This document shows positions 14,711 to 23,214 of a DNA stretch of 24,456 nt, piece by piece (positions within the stretch are counted from its first letter, which is position 1; every line of letters starts with the position of its first letter). The translations under genes and the position numbers were made by a program. Where the stretch lies: assembly GCA_902810755.1 (NCBI GenBank), contig CADDYT010000092.1:1-24456 (forward strand), given 5' to 3'. Source of the DNA: Chloroflexota bacterium. GTDB taxonomy: Bacteria; Chloroflexota; Ktedonobacteria; Ktedonobacterales; Ktedonobacteraceae. The notes below the pieces were generated by a model, which saw only the letters and a list, made by a program, of their open reading frames with translations, did not search any database and was not told where the DNA came from.

Positions 14711-16078
14711 ATGCCGGAAGAAAGCAAACAGTACCAGAATGGGTCGGGTGAACATGGGGGTGAACGCGACCATCGCGTGCTGGGGCGCGAACTGGGCATT
14801 TTCATGTATTCGTCGGCGGTGGGAGCGGGTCTGCCGCTCTGGCTGCCGCGTGGGGCCGTGCTGCGCGAGACGCTGGAAGCCTTCCTGCGCCAGCAGCAGC
14901 TTGAGCGCGGCTACCAGCAGGTCATCACGCCGGGAATCGGCAAGCTCGGGCTGTATAAGACCAGCGGCCACTGGTACAAGTATCGCGACAGCATTTACCC
15001 GCCCATGATCGTGCGCGAGCAGCAAGATGCGCCCAACGGCGAGCCATCCGGCTGGCACTCCTCGCTTGATAGCTGCTGCGGCCACGCCCTCAGCGTCGGC
15101 GAGGACGAGGACGTGCCGGATGACGCCTACATCTTGAGGCCCATGAACTGCCCGCACCACATCGAAATCTACAGGCACGAACTGCGTTCATATCGCGCCC
15201 TGCCTCTGCGTCTGGCCGAATATGGCAGAGACTATCGCTATGAGCAGAGCGGCGAGATCAACGGCTTGCTGCGCACGCGCAACTTCACGGTGGACGATGA
15301 ACACATCTTCGCCACGCCCGCGCAACTGGTGGACGAATTTGTGCAGGTGATCGAGATGACGCTCTACGTCTTCAAGACGCTGGGTCTCAACGACTTCTCC
15401 GCCCGTTTCGGCCTGCGCGACCCGAACAGTTCAAAGTATGTTGGCAGCGACGAGGTGTGGGAGCGCGCGCAGAACGTGATCGTGCAGGCGCTTGAGTGGC
15501 TTGACCTGCCCTATGTGGTGGCAGAGGGCGAGGCCGGGTTCTACGCGCCCAAGCTCGACTTCCTCGTGCGCGACTCCCTGGGTCGGCAGTGGCAGCTTGG
15601 CACGGCGCAGGTCGATTTCAATCTGCCCGAACGCTTCGACCTCTCCTACATTGGTGAGGATGGGCAGCCGCATCGCCCGGCCATCATCCACCACGCCAAC
15701 GTCGGCTCGCTGGAGCGCGTTGTCGCCATCCTGCTCGAACACTATGCCGGTGCGCTTCCCGCCTGGCTCGCGCCCGTGCAGGCCGTCGTCATCCCGATTG
15801 CCGACCGTCACCTGCCCTACGCGCAAGAGGTCACGTCCCGCCTGCGCGCAGCCGGGCTGCGCGTCGAACTCGACGGCAGCGACGAACGCATGAACGCCCG
15901 GATTCGCAGGGCGCAGCTACAGAAAATCCCCTGGATGCTCGTGCTGGGCGACAGAGAGGCGGAACAACAATCTGTCTCCGTGCGCCTGCGCAGCGGCGAA
16001 GACCTGGGCGCCATGCCCCTGCCTGCCTTCATCGAGCGCGTCTCGCAGGTGGTGGGCAGCCGGAGCGGGGAATTGTAG
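14711..16078 (+). CDS. thrS: Threonyl-tRNA synthetase 2, truncated form without TGS and editing domains
   Basis: A 455-residue ThrRS paralogue consisting only of the class II catalytic core and the anticodon-binding domain (from about 355). The TGS and editing domains are entirely absent; the protein begins with a short hydrophilic tail, then aligns from GRELGIF. Zinc ligands C147, H198 and H327 and the motif 2 Arg (R176, DYRYE) are retained, so it should be able to activate threonine. Compared with thrS1 it has about 30 extra residues (about 100-130), just before the NCPHH motif, containing W115-H116, C122-C123 and H125. AGGAGAGGAG lies eight bases before the chosen ATG. It is controlled by T-box leader 2. 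Without an editing site it may misactivate serine or depend on thrS1 for proofreading. Confidence 0.95.
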   Translation: MPEESKQYQNGSGEHGGERDHRVLGRELGIFMYSSAVGAGLPLWLPRGAVLRETLEAFLRQQQLERGYQQVITPGIGKLGLYKTSGHWYKYRDSIYPPMIVREQQDAPNGEPSGWHSSLDSCCGHALSVGEDEDVPDDAYILRPMNCPHHIEIYRHELRSYRALPLRLAEYGRDYRYEQSGEINGLLRTRNFTVDDEHIFATPAQLVDEFVQVIEMTLYVFKTLGLNDFSARFGLRDPNSSKYVGSDEVWERAQNVIVQALEWLDLPYVVAEGEAGFYAPKLDFLVRDSLGRQWQLGTAQVDFNLPERFDLSYIGEDGQPHRPAIIHHANVGSLERVVAILLEHYAGALPAWLAPVQAVVIPIADRHLPYAQEVTSRLRAAGLRVELDGSDERMNARIRRAQLQKIPWMLVLGDREAEQQSVSVRLRSGEDLGAMPLPAFIERVSQVVGSRSGEL

Positions 16079-16094
16079 GAGCAATTCCCCGCTC
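16063..16094 (+). terminator. Perfect hairpin containing the thrS2 stop codon
   Basis: GAGCGGGGAATTG (16063-16075) and CAATTCCCCGCTC (16082-16094) form a perfect 13-bp stem. The six-base loop TAGGAG contains the TAG stop codon of thrS2 (16076-16078). There is no T-run after it. It lies between convergent genes and could protect the 3' end or terminate transcription in either direction. Confidence 0.5.
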
Positions 16095-16126
16095 GCAGGC
16101 GGCCCTGGCTTGCCGCTGGCGGGCTG

Positions 16127-17722
16127 CTACTCAAGATAACTATATGCGGGCAGCGTCAGGAAGGGGACAAAATCGTCGGCGGTGATGACGCTGTCGAGAA
16201 TCTCGCGGGCCGGGCCGAATTTGCTGGCGGCGAACCGCTGCTCGCCCAGCTTTGCCTTCAACTTCGCCAGTTCGTCATCGGCCAGGGCGCGGAACAGCTC
16301 GATGGTGACTTTGCGTCCGTCGTTGAGAATGCCGCGCGGGTGGTGAATCCATTGCCAGATCTGCGAGCGGGCGATTTCGACGGTGGCCGCGTCCTCCATC
16401 AGGTTGTTAATCGGCACGCAGCCGGTGCCGCGCAGCCACGATTCCAGATATTGCAGGCTCACGCTGATATTATTGCGCAGCCCGGCCTCGGTAATCGTAC
16501 CGCCGGGAACGGCCAGCAGGTCGGCAGCCGTCACATGCACATCCTCGCGCTTGCGATAGATCTGGTTCGGCGTCTTCATCACCTTATCGAACTCCTCCAT
16601 TGCGATGGGAACCAGCCCGGGGTGGGCCACCCAGGTGCCGTCGTGGCCGTCGGTGGCCTCGCGCCGCTTATCCGCGCGCACGCGCTCAAGCGCCTCCTCG
16701 TTGGCGGCTGGATCGTTCTTGATGGGAATCTGCGCCGCCATGCCGCCCATCGCATGAACATTGCGCCGGTGGCAGGTCTTGATGAGCAGCAGCGAGTAGG
16801 AGCGCATGAAGTGGGTGGTCATCGTCACCTGCGCGCGGTCGGGCAGCACAAAATCGGGAATGGCGTGAAACTTCTTGATCGCGCTGAAGATGTAGTCCCA
16901 GCGACCGCAGTTCAGGCCCGCCGAATGCTCGCGCAGTTCGTAAAGAATCTCGTCCATCTCGAACGCCGCCAGGATGGTCTCGATCAGCACCGTCGCCTTA
17001 ATCGTTCCCTGTGGAATGCCCAGTTCGTTCTGCGCCATCACAAAGATATCGTTCCACAGTCGCGCCTCCAGGTGATTTTCCAGCTTTGGCAGGTAGAAGT
17101 AGGGGCCGGTTCCCTTCGCCAGCAGGGGACGAACGTTGTGGTAAAAGTAGAGCGCGAAGTCGAAGATGCCGCCGGAGACTGGCTTGCCATCGATCAGCAC
17201 ATGTTTCTCGTTCAGATGCCAGCCGCGCGGGCGTGCCAGCAGAGTGGCCGTCTTCTCATTCAAGCGATAGCGTTTCCCCTCCGGGCTGGTGAAATCGATG
17301 GTACCCGCGATAGCGTCGCGCAGGTTGATCTGCCCCTGAATCGTGCCTTCCCACGTGGGCGAGTGCGCGTCCTCGAAATCGGCCATGTAGACTTTCGCCC
17401 CCGAATTCAGCGCGTTAATTACCATCTTGCGGTCAACCGGGCCGGTGATCTCGACGCGACGATCCTGCAAATCGTCCGGCAGGGGAGCCACCGTCCAGTC
17501 GCTGTTGCGGATATGCTCGGTCTCCGGCAGAAAATCGGGCAATTTGCCCGCGTCAAGCTCCTGCTGGCGCTGCACGCGCTTTGCCAGCAGTTCCTCGCGC
17601 CGCCCCTCAAATTCGCGGGCCAGCTTCGCTACAAAGTTCATCGCATCCGGGGTCAATATCTCCGCAAATTCCGTCGTAACAGGGCCGGTAATCTCAATAC
17701 CATCTGCATACCGGGTGGTCAT
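16127..17722 (-). CDS. aceB: Malate synthase A
   Basis: Condenses glyoxylate with acetyl-CoA to malate, the second step of the glyoxylate shunt. The 531-residue protein matches the malate synthase A form in length and order. It contains [19 protein letters not shown], the [10 protein letters not shown] segment, [12 protein letters not shown] (active-site Arg), [39 protein letters not shown] and [18 protein letters not shown] (active-site Asp). ATG 17722 is chosen because GGAGG lies nine bases upstream; an in-frame ATG at 17746 has only a weak site. It lies downstream of aceA on the same strand, separated by a giant hairpin and a possible promoter of its own. Together with aceA it allows growth on acetate or fatty acids. 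Confidence 0.97.
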   Translation of the reverse strand: MTTRYADGIEITGPVTTEFAEILTPDAMNFVAKLAREFEGRREELLAKRVQRQQELDAGKLPDFLPETEHIRNSDWTVAPLPDDLQDRRVEITGPVDRKMVINALNSGAKVYMADFEDAHSPTWEGTIQGQINLRDAIAGTIDFTSPEGKRYRLNEKTATLLARPRGWHLNEKHVLIDGKPVSGGIFDFALYFYHNVRPLLAKGTGPYFYLPKLENHLEARLWNDIFVMAQNELGIPQGTIKATVLIETILAAFEMDEILYELREHSAGLNCGRWDYIFSAIKKFHAIPDFVLPDRAQVTMTTHFMRSYSLLLIKTCHRRNVHAMGGMAAQIPIKNDPAANEEALERVRADKRREATDGHDGTWVAHPGLVPIAMEEFDKVMKTPNQIYRKREDVHVTAADLLAVPGGTITEAGLRNNISVSLQYLESWLRGTGCVPINNLMEDAATVEIARSQIWQWIHHPRGILNDGRKVTIELFRALADDELAKLKAKLGEQRFAASKFGPAREILDSVITADDFVPFLTLPAYSYLE

Positions 17723-17776
17723 TGCTCCTATCCTCCGTTCTTTCATACCGCCAGAACATAACGAACCGCTCCCTCT

Positions 17777-17785
17777 ATTATGTCA
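17777..17785 (-). promoter_or_regulatory. Possible extended -10 promoter of aceB
   Basis: On the minus strand, TGACATAAT combines a TGn extension with CATAAT (5 of 6 to consensus). No good -35 is seen. It would give a leader of about 48 nt and allow aceB expression independent of aceA. Confidence 0.35.
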
Positions 17786-17805
17786 TATTTGCCTGGCTGT
17801 CTAAT

Positions 17806-17872
17806 AATAGTGGTGGGTGGAGACGCGGATTGCTTACTCAGCAAGCAATCCGCGTCTCCACCCACTACTATT
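17806..17872. repeat. Near-perfect 30-bp-stem hairpin between aceA and aceB
   Basis: Arms 17806-17835 and 17843-17872 pair over 30 bp with a single non-Watson-Crick position and a 7-nt loop. Further out, CTAATAA (17801-17807) and TTATTAG (17877-17883) can extend the stem past a small bulge, reaching the aceA stop codon (17880-17882). In the direction of transcription it begins about 8 nt after aceA and is not followed by a T-run, so it is not a classical intrinsic terminator. It may be a repeat element, an mRNA 3' stabiliser for aceA, or a partial terminator. Confidence 0.8.
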
Positions 17873-17879
17873 CCTGTTA

Positions 17880-19217
17880 TTAGAACTGTTCCTCTTCTGT
17901 TGAGCCGACCAGCGCAGTGGTGGAGGACATATGCTGAGAAATGACCTGAGACACCTCGTCAAAGTAGCCGGTGCCAACCTCACGCTGATGCTTTGTCGCT
18001 GTGTAACCGAGCGGTTCCAGCGCGAATTCGGCCTCTTGCAATTGAGAGTAGGCGGTCATGCCGTGCTGGCGATAACCGTGAGCCAGCTTGAACATGCTGT
18101 AGTTGAGCGCGTGGAAGCCGGCCAGGGTGATGAACTGGAATTTGTAGCCCATCTTGCCCAGTTCTTGCTGGAAGCAGGCGATGGTCGCCTCATCCAGATT
18201 CTTGCGCCAGTTGAACGAAGGCGAGCAGTTGTAGGCCAGCAATTTGTCGGGGAATCGCTCGTGGATGGCGTCGGCGAAGCGTCTGGCCTCTTGCAAATCT
18301 GGCTTCGAGGTCTCGCACCATAGCAGATCGGCATAGGGAGCGTACGAGAGGCCGCGCGCAATGGCGGAATCAATGCCGCCGCGAATGCGGAAGAATCCTT
18401 CCGGTGTGCGCTCACCCGTCAGGAAAGGATGGTCGGCGGGGTCGATGTCGCTGGTGAGCAGGTGCGCGCTGTTGGCGTCGGTGCGCGCCACGATCAGCGT
18501 GGGGACGCCCATGGTATCGGCGGCCAGACGCGCGGCGGTCAGGTTGCGCACGGCAGACTGCGTAGGGATGAGAACCTTGCCTCCCATGTGGCCGCATTTC
18601 TTCTCAGATGAAAGCTGATCTTCAAAATGCACGCCCGCCGCGCCCGCTTCAATCATCGCCTTCATCATCTCGAAGACGTTGAGCGGGCCGCCAAAACCGG
18701 CCTCGGCATCGGCCACGATGGGAGCGTACCAGTAAATGCTATCATCGCCTTCGGCGTGATGCAACTGATCGGCGCGCTGCAACGCTGCGTTGATGCGGCG
18801 CACGACCTCCGGGACGCTGTTACTGGGGTAGAGGCTCTGATCGGGGTACATCTGTCCCGCCAGGTTCGCGTCCGCCGCCACCTGCCAGCCGCTCAGATAG
18901 ATGGCCTGCAGGCCCGCCTTGACCTGCTGCACCGCCTGATTGCCCGTCAGCGCGCCCAGCGCCGCCACATATGGCTCGGTATGCAACAACCGCCACAGCC
19001 GCTCTGCGCCCATACGCGCCAGCGTATACTCAATTTTCAGTGTACCCCGCAACTTCACCACATCCGCCGCCGTGTATGTGCGGGTGATGCCTGCCCAGCG
19101 CGGGTCTTCCTGCCAGCTACGCGCCAGCGCCTCAATCTCCTGCTGCCACTGCCCCTTCACTCCTCCATGCCCGTTCAAACCAGTATGCTCACTCATGACC
19201 TGTTGACCGCTCGTCAT
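17880..19217 (-). CDS. aceA: Isocitrate lyase
   Basis: Cleaves isocitrate to succinate and glyoxylate, the first step of the glyoxylate shunt. The 445-residue product has the isocitrate lyase signature KKCGHMGGK with catalytic Cys208, metal-site residues in ADAEAGFGG (about 169-177), and the SPSFNW segment. ATG 19217 is chosen because AAAGGA lies nine bases upstream; a TTG nine bases earlier directly abuts that site. A third in-frame ATG at 19196 is less likely. The length is close to the usual 430-440 of bacterial AceA. It precedes aceB on the same strand, with a very stable hairpin between them. It follows secA, from which it is separated by a strong terminator, so it should have its own promoter in 19218-19415. 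Confidence 0.97.
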   Translation of the reverse strand: MTSGQQVMSEHTGLNGHGGVKGQWQQEIEALARSWQEDPRWAGITRTYTAADVVKLRGTLKIEYTLARMGAERLWRLLHTEPYVAALGALTGNQAVQQVKAGLQAIYLSGWQVAADANLAGQMYPDQSLYPSNSVPEVVRRINAALQRADQLHHAEGDDSIYWYAPIVADAEAGFGGPLNVFEMMKAMIEAGAAGVHFEDQLSSEKKCGHMGGKVLIPTQSAVRNLTAARLAADTMGVPTLIVARTDANSAHLLTSDIDPADHPFLTGERTPEGFFRIRGGIDSAIARGLSYAPYADLLWCETSKPDLQEARRFADAIHERFPDKLLAYNCSPSFNWRKNLDEATIACFQQELGKMGYKFQFITLAGFHALNYSMFKLAHGYRQHGMTAYSQLQEAEFALEPLGYTATKHQREVGTGYFDEVSQVISQHMSSTTALVGSTEEEQF

Positions 19218-19415
19218 GCTGTACAATCCTTTCTGTGAAAACTGGAAGTTCGTACCGTATATAACCGGAAACCTATACGATTTGTTTCTCTACCATGGAG
19301 AAGAGGATACTCTCTTCCTGTTAAGAAGAATACCATGCAATCAGGCGAAAAATCCAGCTATTCGCCATAGCTTTTTTTGAGGAAATACATAATGTTTTGC
19401 TTATAGGAAATTTCA
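19218..19415 (-). promoter_or_regulatory. Upstream region of aceA
   Basis: About 200 bp between aceA and the secA terminator. It must hold the aceA promoter, but no clear -35/-10 pair stands out; AT-rich candidates lie around 19255-19280. A short inverted repeat GAAGAG/CTCTTC (19300-19305 / 19312-19317) could be an operator. No gene is visible. Confidence 0.3.
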
Positions 19416-19460
19416 GAAGAAAAGCGGTCGAGGCAGGACATGCCTCGACCGCTTTTCTTC
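19416..19460 (-). terminator. Strong terminator hairpin after secA
   Basis: A perfect 20-bp stem (19416-19435 with 19441-19460) has a 5-nt loop and starts 9 bases after the secA stop codon. The distal arm on the minus strand contains CTTTTCTTC, the only T-rich part. It isolates secA from aceA. Confidence 0.8.
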
Positions 19461-19468
19461 CGAAGAAA

Positions 19469-22400
19469 TTACGCCCCGTGACACTTCTTATATTTCTTGC
19501 CGCTGCCACAGTAGCACAGGTCGTTGCGACCGATTCTGGCGGGCGGCGTACCGGGGCCGCTATTGGCGCGTGCAGTTGCCGGTCTGCTGGCCGTCGGGGC
19601 GCCAGCGCGTCTATTACCGGGTCGCTGGCCGGAGCCGTTACGGCGCGCTGGCTGACCATGCCCGTTGCTGCGCGTGCGTTCCTCGGCAGTATCGCTCTTT
19701 GTCTGCCCGCTTGCCTTAGCAATGGCGTCGGCGTTGGTGCGCACGTTGCGCGGCGCCTTGCGCTTTGGCTCTGGCTGATTCACCTGCAACCTGACTTCGT
19801 TGCGCAGGTTTTGCAGCAGGCCGACAACGATATAGTGCTGGATGGCCGCCTTCAACTCCTCGAACATACGATACGCTTCGTTCTTGAACTCAACCAGAGG
19901 GTCGCGCTGGCCAACTGAGCGGAAGTGGATGCTGGCGCGCATGACATCCAGCGCATCGATGTGATCCATCCACAGGCGGTCGACCACCTGGAACGTGATG
20001 GCGCGCTCCAGGTCGCGAATGGAGTAGGGTGGGAGATCAGGATGCTCCCGCCGCAGCTCCGCATGCTGCTCATCAATCTGTCGCGCCCGCAACTCGTAGT
20101 GATCGAGGACCAGTTTGATCAGTTCCTTTTTGAGGTCCTCGCGGCGCACAGCATGAATGTTCTCCGGCACTACCTCCTCCGGCACGGGAACCAGTTGCTC
20201 CAGTGCGGCGAAGAGTTGCTCAAGCTGCTCCTCTTCTGTGACCATCGTGCCGGGGATGAATTTGTCTACCAGGTTGCCCACCTCGGCGCGTATCATGCCC
20301 AGAATGCGCTCGTGCAGATCGGCGTGTTCCAGCACGGCCCGGCGGTCGGCGTAGATCACCTCGCGCTGTTTAGCAATCACGTCATCATAGTCGACGACAT
20401 TCTTACGCTGATCGAAGTTGTAACCTTCGACCTTCGTCTGCGCCTTTTCGATGACGTTGGAGACCAGGCTGTGTTCCAGCGGCACATCCTCTTCCAGCCC
20501 CACACGCTGCATAATCTTCGAGAGCATATCCGGCACGAAACGGCGCAGCAATTCGTCTTCCAGCGAGAGGAAGAAACGCGATTCGCCGGGGTCGCCCTGG
20601 CGTCCGGCGCGGCCTCGCAACTGCTTATCGATACGGCGCGACTCATGCCGCTCGGTGCCGATGATGTACAGGCCACCCAGCTCGACGACTCGCTTATGAT
20701 CCTCCTCGCACTCGCGGACCTTTTCTTCAAGGAGTTTTTCCTTCTCCTCCTCGCTCATATGGGCGATGTAGTCCTGAATGGCTTCCTCTTTCTCCTCGCG
20801 CTCATCCGGCGTGCGTTCTGGCATCTCACGGATGAAGTCTACCTGCTCGGCGTGCTTGCGCAGGATGCTATCAAGGTAGCCGACGGGGTTGCCGCCTAAG
20901 AGAATGTCGGTACCGCGACCGGCCATGTTGGTGGCAATGGTAACGGCCCCGCTGCGGCCTGCCTGCGCCACAATCTGCGCCTCTCGCGCGTGGTGTTTCG
21001 CGTTCAACACATTGTGCGGAATGCCCTCGCGCTCAAGCAGGTCTGACAGGTATTCCGAAGTCTCCACCGCCGTCGTACCGACCAGCACCGGCTGCCCTTT
21101 CGCGTGTCGCTGCTTGATCTCCTCGACCACCGCCCGGAACTTCGCCTCGGTCGTGCGATAAATCAGGTCTGGCTGGTCTTTGCGGATCATTGGCCGGTGC
21201 GTCGGGATCACCACCACGTCCAGCTTGTAAATCTTGTCGAATTCTTCCGCGTCAGTCAGCGCCGTACCGGTCATACCGGCCAGTTTCTTATAGAGACGGA
21301 AGTAGTTCTGGAAGGTGATGGTAGCCAGCGTATGGTTTTCGCGCTGCACCTTGACCCCCTCTTTGGCCTCGATGGCCTGGTGCAGGCCCTCACTATAGCG
21401 TCGCCCCGGCAACTGGCGGCCCGTGAATTCGTCCACGATCACCACTTCACCATCTTTGATGATATAGTCTCGGTCGCGTTTGAAGATCACCTGCGCTTTG
21501 ATGGCGTTTTCCATATAGCGCGTCAGTTCGATGTTGCGCTCGTCATAAATGTTCTGCAGACCGGCCTTGCGTTCAATCTTATCGATGCCCGCCTCGGTCA
21601 GGATGACGGTGCGCGTCTTCTCGTCGACGGTATAATCTTCCTCCGGCTTCAACAGCTTTGCCCACTGCGCGAAGCGGGCGTAGTGTTCGGTTGATTCCTC
21701 GCCCTGCCCCGAAATGATCAGCGGCGTGCGCGCCTCATCGATCAGAATATTGTCCACCTCGTCAACGATGGCGTAGTTCAGTTCGCGTTGCACCGTCTGT
21801 TCCAGCGACATCGCCATATTGTCGCGCAGGTAGTCGAAACCGAACTCGTTATTGGTGCCATAGGTGATGTCCGCTTCGTAGGCCGCGCGGCGCGCCGGGG
21901 AGAGCGGGTCAATGGCGTTGATGATGACGCCGACGGTCATGCCCAGGAATTTGTAGACCTGCCCCATCCATTCGGCGTCGCGCTGGGCCAGGTAATCGTT
22001 GACGGTAACAAGGTGAACGCCCTTGCCGGTCAGCGCATTGAGGTAGATCGGCAGCGTGGCCACCAGCGTTTTTCCTTCGCCGGTTTTCATCTCCGCAATC
22101 TTGCCCTGATGCAACACAATGCCGCCGATCAACTGCACATCGTAGTGCCGCATTTTGATGGTGCGCCATGCTGCCTCGCGGGTCACGGCAAAGGCTTCCG
22201 GCAGTAGATCGTCCAGCGTCTTGCCGCCGCGATAACGTTTCGCCATCTCGCCCGTCAACCGGTCCATCTGCTCCGCCTTGAGCGCCACGATTTCGGGATC
22301 CAGGTGGCGCAGAATATTCACCAGCATGCGCTCAAAGCTGTCAATAATCAGATCATCGTTATCGCCTGCGCTATTGCGCGCTGCCTCGAAGCGCGGCCAC

Positions 22401-22963
22401 GCCTGTTCAAACGCCTCGGCCTGAAACTCCTCATCGACTTCCGCCAGTGTCGGCTCAATCTCCGTCAGCAGCTTGAGGGTCTCGGTCTGTGGGTCTTCCG
22501 CCTCGTCGGGCCACTCCCCGCGCTCTTCCGCGATACGTGTGGCCTTCGCCGCCCGCAGCCGGTTCAGTTCCGGCGAGAGATTCTGATACGCGCTCTCGAA
22601 CGCCTCCGAAAGCGTGTGTGCCAGGTTATCGCGCAGATCATATTCGGGCGTGCGATGGCGTTCAATCACCTGGCGCGGCTCGCGCATCGCGGCGTGCAGT
22701 TGCGCCTCGCTCAGTTGCTCCGCCAGAGGCTCAACCTCACCCAGCGCCTCGCGAAAGAGTTTGACCAGTTCATCTTCAAGCACCATGCCACCCTTAAGAT
22801 ACAGGGCCAGTTGCGCGCGAAACTCCACCGTCTTCGCCGCCAGTTCCTCATCGCTCAACTTCTTGATCGCTGGCTCGAGCGCATTAATTTTATCAACAAT
22901 GGGTTGAATGGCCTTCAAATCCCGTTTATTGGGATCACCCATAATTTTTCCAAGTAGTTGCAT
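19469..22963 (-). CDS. secA: Preprotein translocase ATPase SecA, long form
   Basis: Motor that drives secretory proteins through SecYEG. At 1164 residues it is about 260 longer than E. coli SecA. The N terminus (MQLLGKIMGDPNKRDLKAIQP) is canonical, so ATG 22963 is chosen over an open extension to 23128, which also contains the promoter. Residues about 57-247 are an extra helical, acidic segment before LPEAFAVTREA. Walker A follows (MKTGEGKT, 292-299), then VTVNDYLAQRDAEW, VDEVDNILIDEARTPL, the preprotein-binding region, and MAGRGTDI. A charged coiled insert before the GTERHESRRIDKQLRGRAGRQGD motif is present; in that motif K780 replaces the usual Asn. The C terminus carries a SEC-C zinc motif (C1150, C1152, C1161, H1162). 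A perfect terminator follows 9 bp after the stop. Confidence 0.97.
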   Translation of the reverse strand: MQLLGKIMGDPNKRDLKAIQPIVDKINALEPAIKKLSDEELAAKTVEFRAQLALYLKGGMVLEDELVKLFREALGEVEPLAEQLSEAQLHAAMREPRQVIERHRTPEYDLRDNLAHTLSEAFESAYQNLSPELNRLRAAKATRIAEERGEWPDEAEDPQTETLKLLTEIEPTLAEVDEEFQAEAFEQAWPRFEAARNSAGDNDDLIIDSFERMLVNILRHLDPEIVALKAEQMDRLTGEMAKRYRGGKTLDDLLPEAFAVTREAAWRTIKMRHYDVQLIGGIVLHQGKIAEMKTGEGKTLVATLPIYLNALTGKGVHLVTVNDYLAQRDAEWMGQVYKFLGMTVGVIINAIDPLSPARRAAYEADITYGTNNEFGFDYLRDNMAMSLEQTVQRELNYAIVDEVDNILIDEARTPLIISGQGEESTEHYARFAQWAKLLKPEEDYTVDEKTRTVILTEAGIDKIERKAGLQNIYDERNIELTRYMENAIKAQVIFKRDRDYIIKDGEVVIVDEFTGRQLPGRRYSEGLHQAIEAKEGVKVQRENHTLATITFQNYFRLYKKLAGMTGTALTDAEEFDKIYKLDVVVIPTHRPMIRKDQPDLIYRTTEAKFRAVVEEIKQRHAKGQPVLVGTTAVETSEYLSDLLEREGIPHNVLNAKHHAREAQIVAQAGRSGAVTIATNMAGRGTDILLGGNPVGYLDSILRKHAEQVDFIREMPERTPDEREEKEEAIQDYIAHMSEEEKEKLLEEKVRECEEDHKRVVELGGLYIIGTERHESRRIDKQLRGRAGRQGDPGESRFFLSLEDELLRRFVPDMLSKIMQRVGLEEDVPLEHSLVSNVIEKAQTKVEGYNFDQRKNVVDYDDVIAKQREVIYADRRAVLEHADLHERILGMIRAEVGNLVDKFIPGTMVTEEEQLEQLFAALEQLVPVPEEVVPENIHAVRREDLKKELIKLVLDHYELRARQIDEQHAELRREHPDLPPYSIRDLERAITFQVVDRLWMDHIDALDVMRASIHFRSVGQRDPLVEFKNEAYRMFEELKAAIQHYIVVGLLQNLRNEVRLQVNQPEPKRKAPRNVRTNADAIAKASGQTKSDTAEERTRSNGHGQPARRNGSGQRPGNRRAGAPTASRPATARANSGPGTPPARIGRNDLCYCGSGKKYKKCHGA

Positions 22964-23108
22964 CGCCTTCTCTTCTCTCTTTTCTCCAGACTCCTGAAAT
23001 ATGCGCGAACGCTGGCAGAGTCTATCGTTATCTGCGCCTGTGAGCTTGCCGCAAGAATATACAAACACTCCAATTACTGAAAACATTCCGGCCCATGCGG
23101 GCATTCCC

Positions 23109-23117
23109 ATTATAGCA
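23109..23117 (-). promoter_or_regulatory. Extended -10 promoter of secA
   Basis: On the minus strand, TGCTATAAT is a full-consensus -10 with a TGn extension. No good -35 is seen, which is common for extended -10 promoters. The leader would be about 140 nt to ATG 22963. It lies inside the alternative 5' extension of secA and argues against that start. Confidence 0.6.
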
Positions 23118-23163
23118 TACGGTGTCATCAGTTATGAGGTTGTACTCCCAGGTATTCATGGAA

Positions 23164-23200
23164 GGCGAGCGGGCCACCTCTTGCGCGTAGTCCGCTCGCC
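23164..23200 (-). terminator. Hairpin after the lipoprotein hydrolase gene
   Basis: GGCGAGCGG (23164-23172) and CCGCTCGCC (23192-23200) form a perfect 9-bp stem with a 19-nt loop, 15 bp downstream of the hydrolase stop. No T-run follows, so it is only a weak terminator candidate. Confidence 0.35.
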
Positions 23201-23214
23201 GACATCGCTAACAG

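Noticed and set aside
16340..17761. Long plus-strand open frame antisense to aceB
   Set aside because: A shadow of malate synthase caused by codon bias; no ribosome binding site or recognisable domains.
22964..23128. N-terminal extension of SecA by 55 residues with a hydrophobic segment
   Set aside because: Canonical SecA starts at MQLLGKIMGDPNKR, and a consensus extended -10 lies within the extension, so it is most likely leader.
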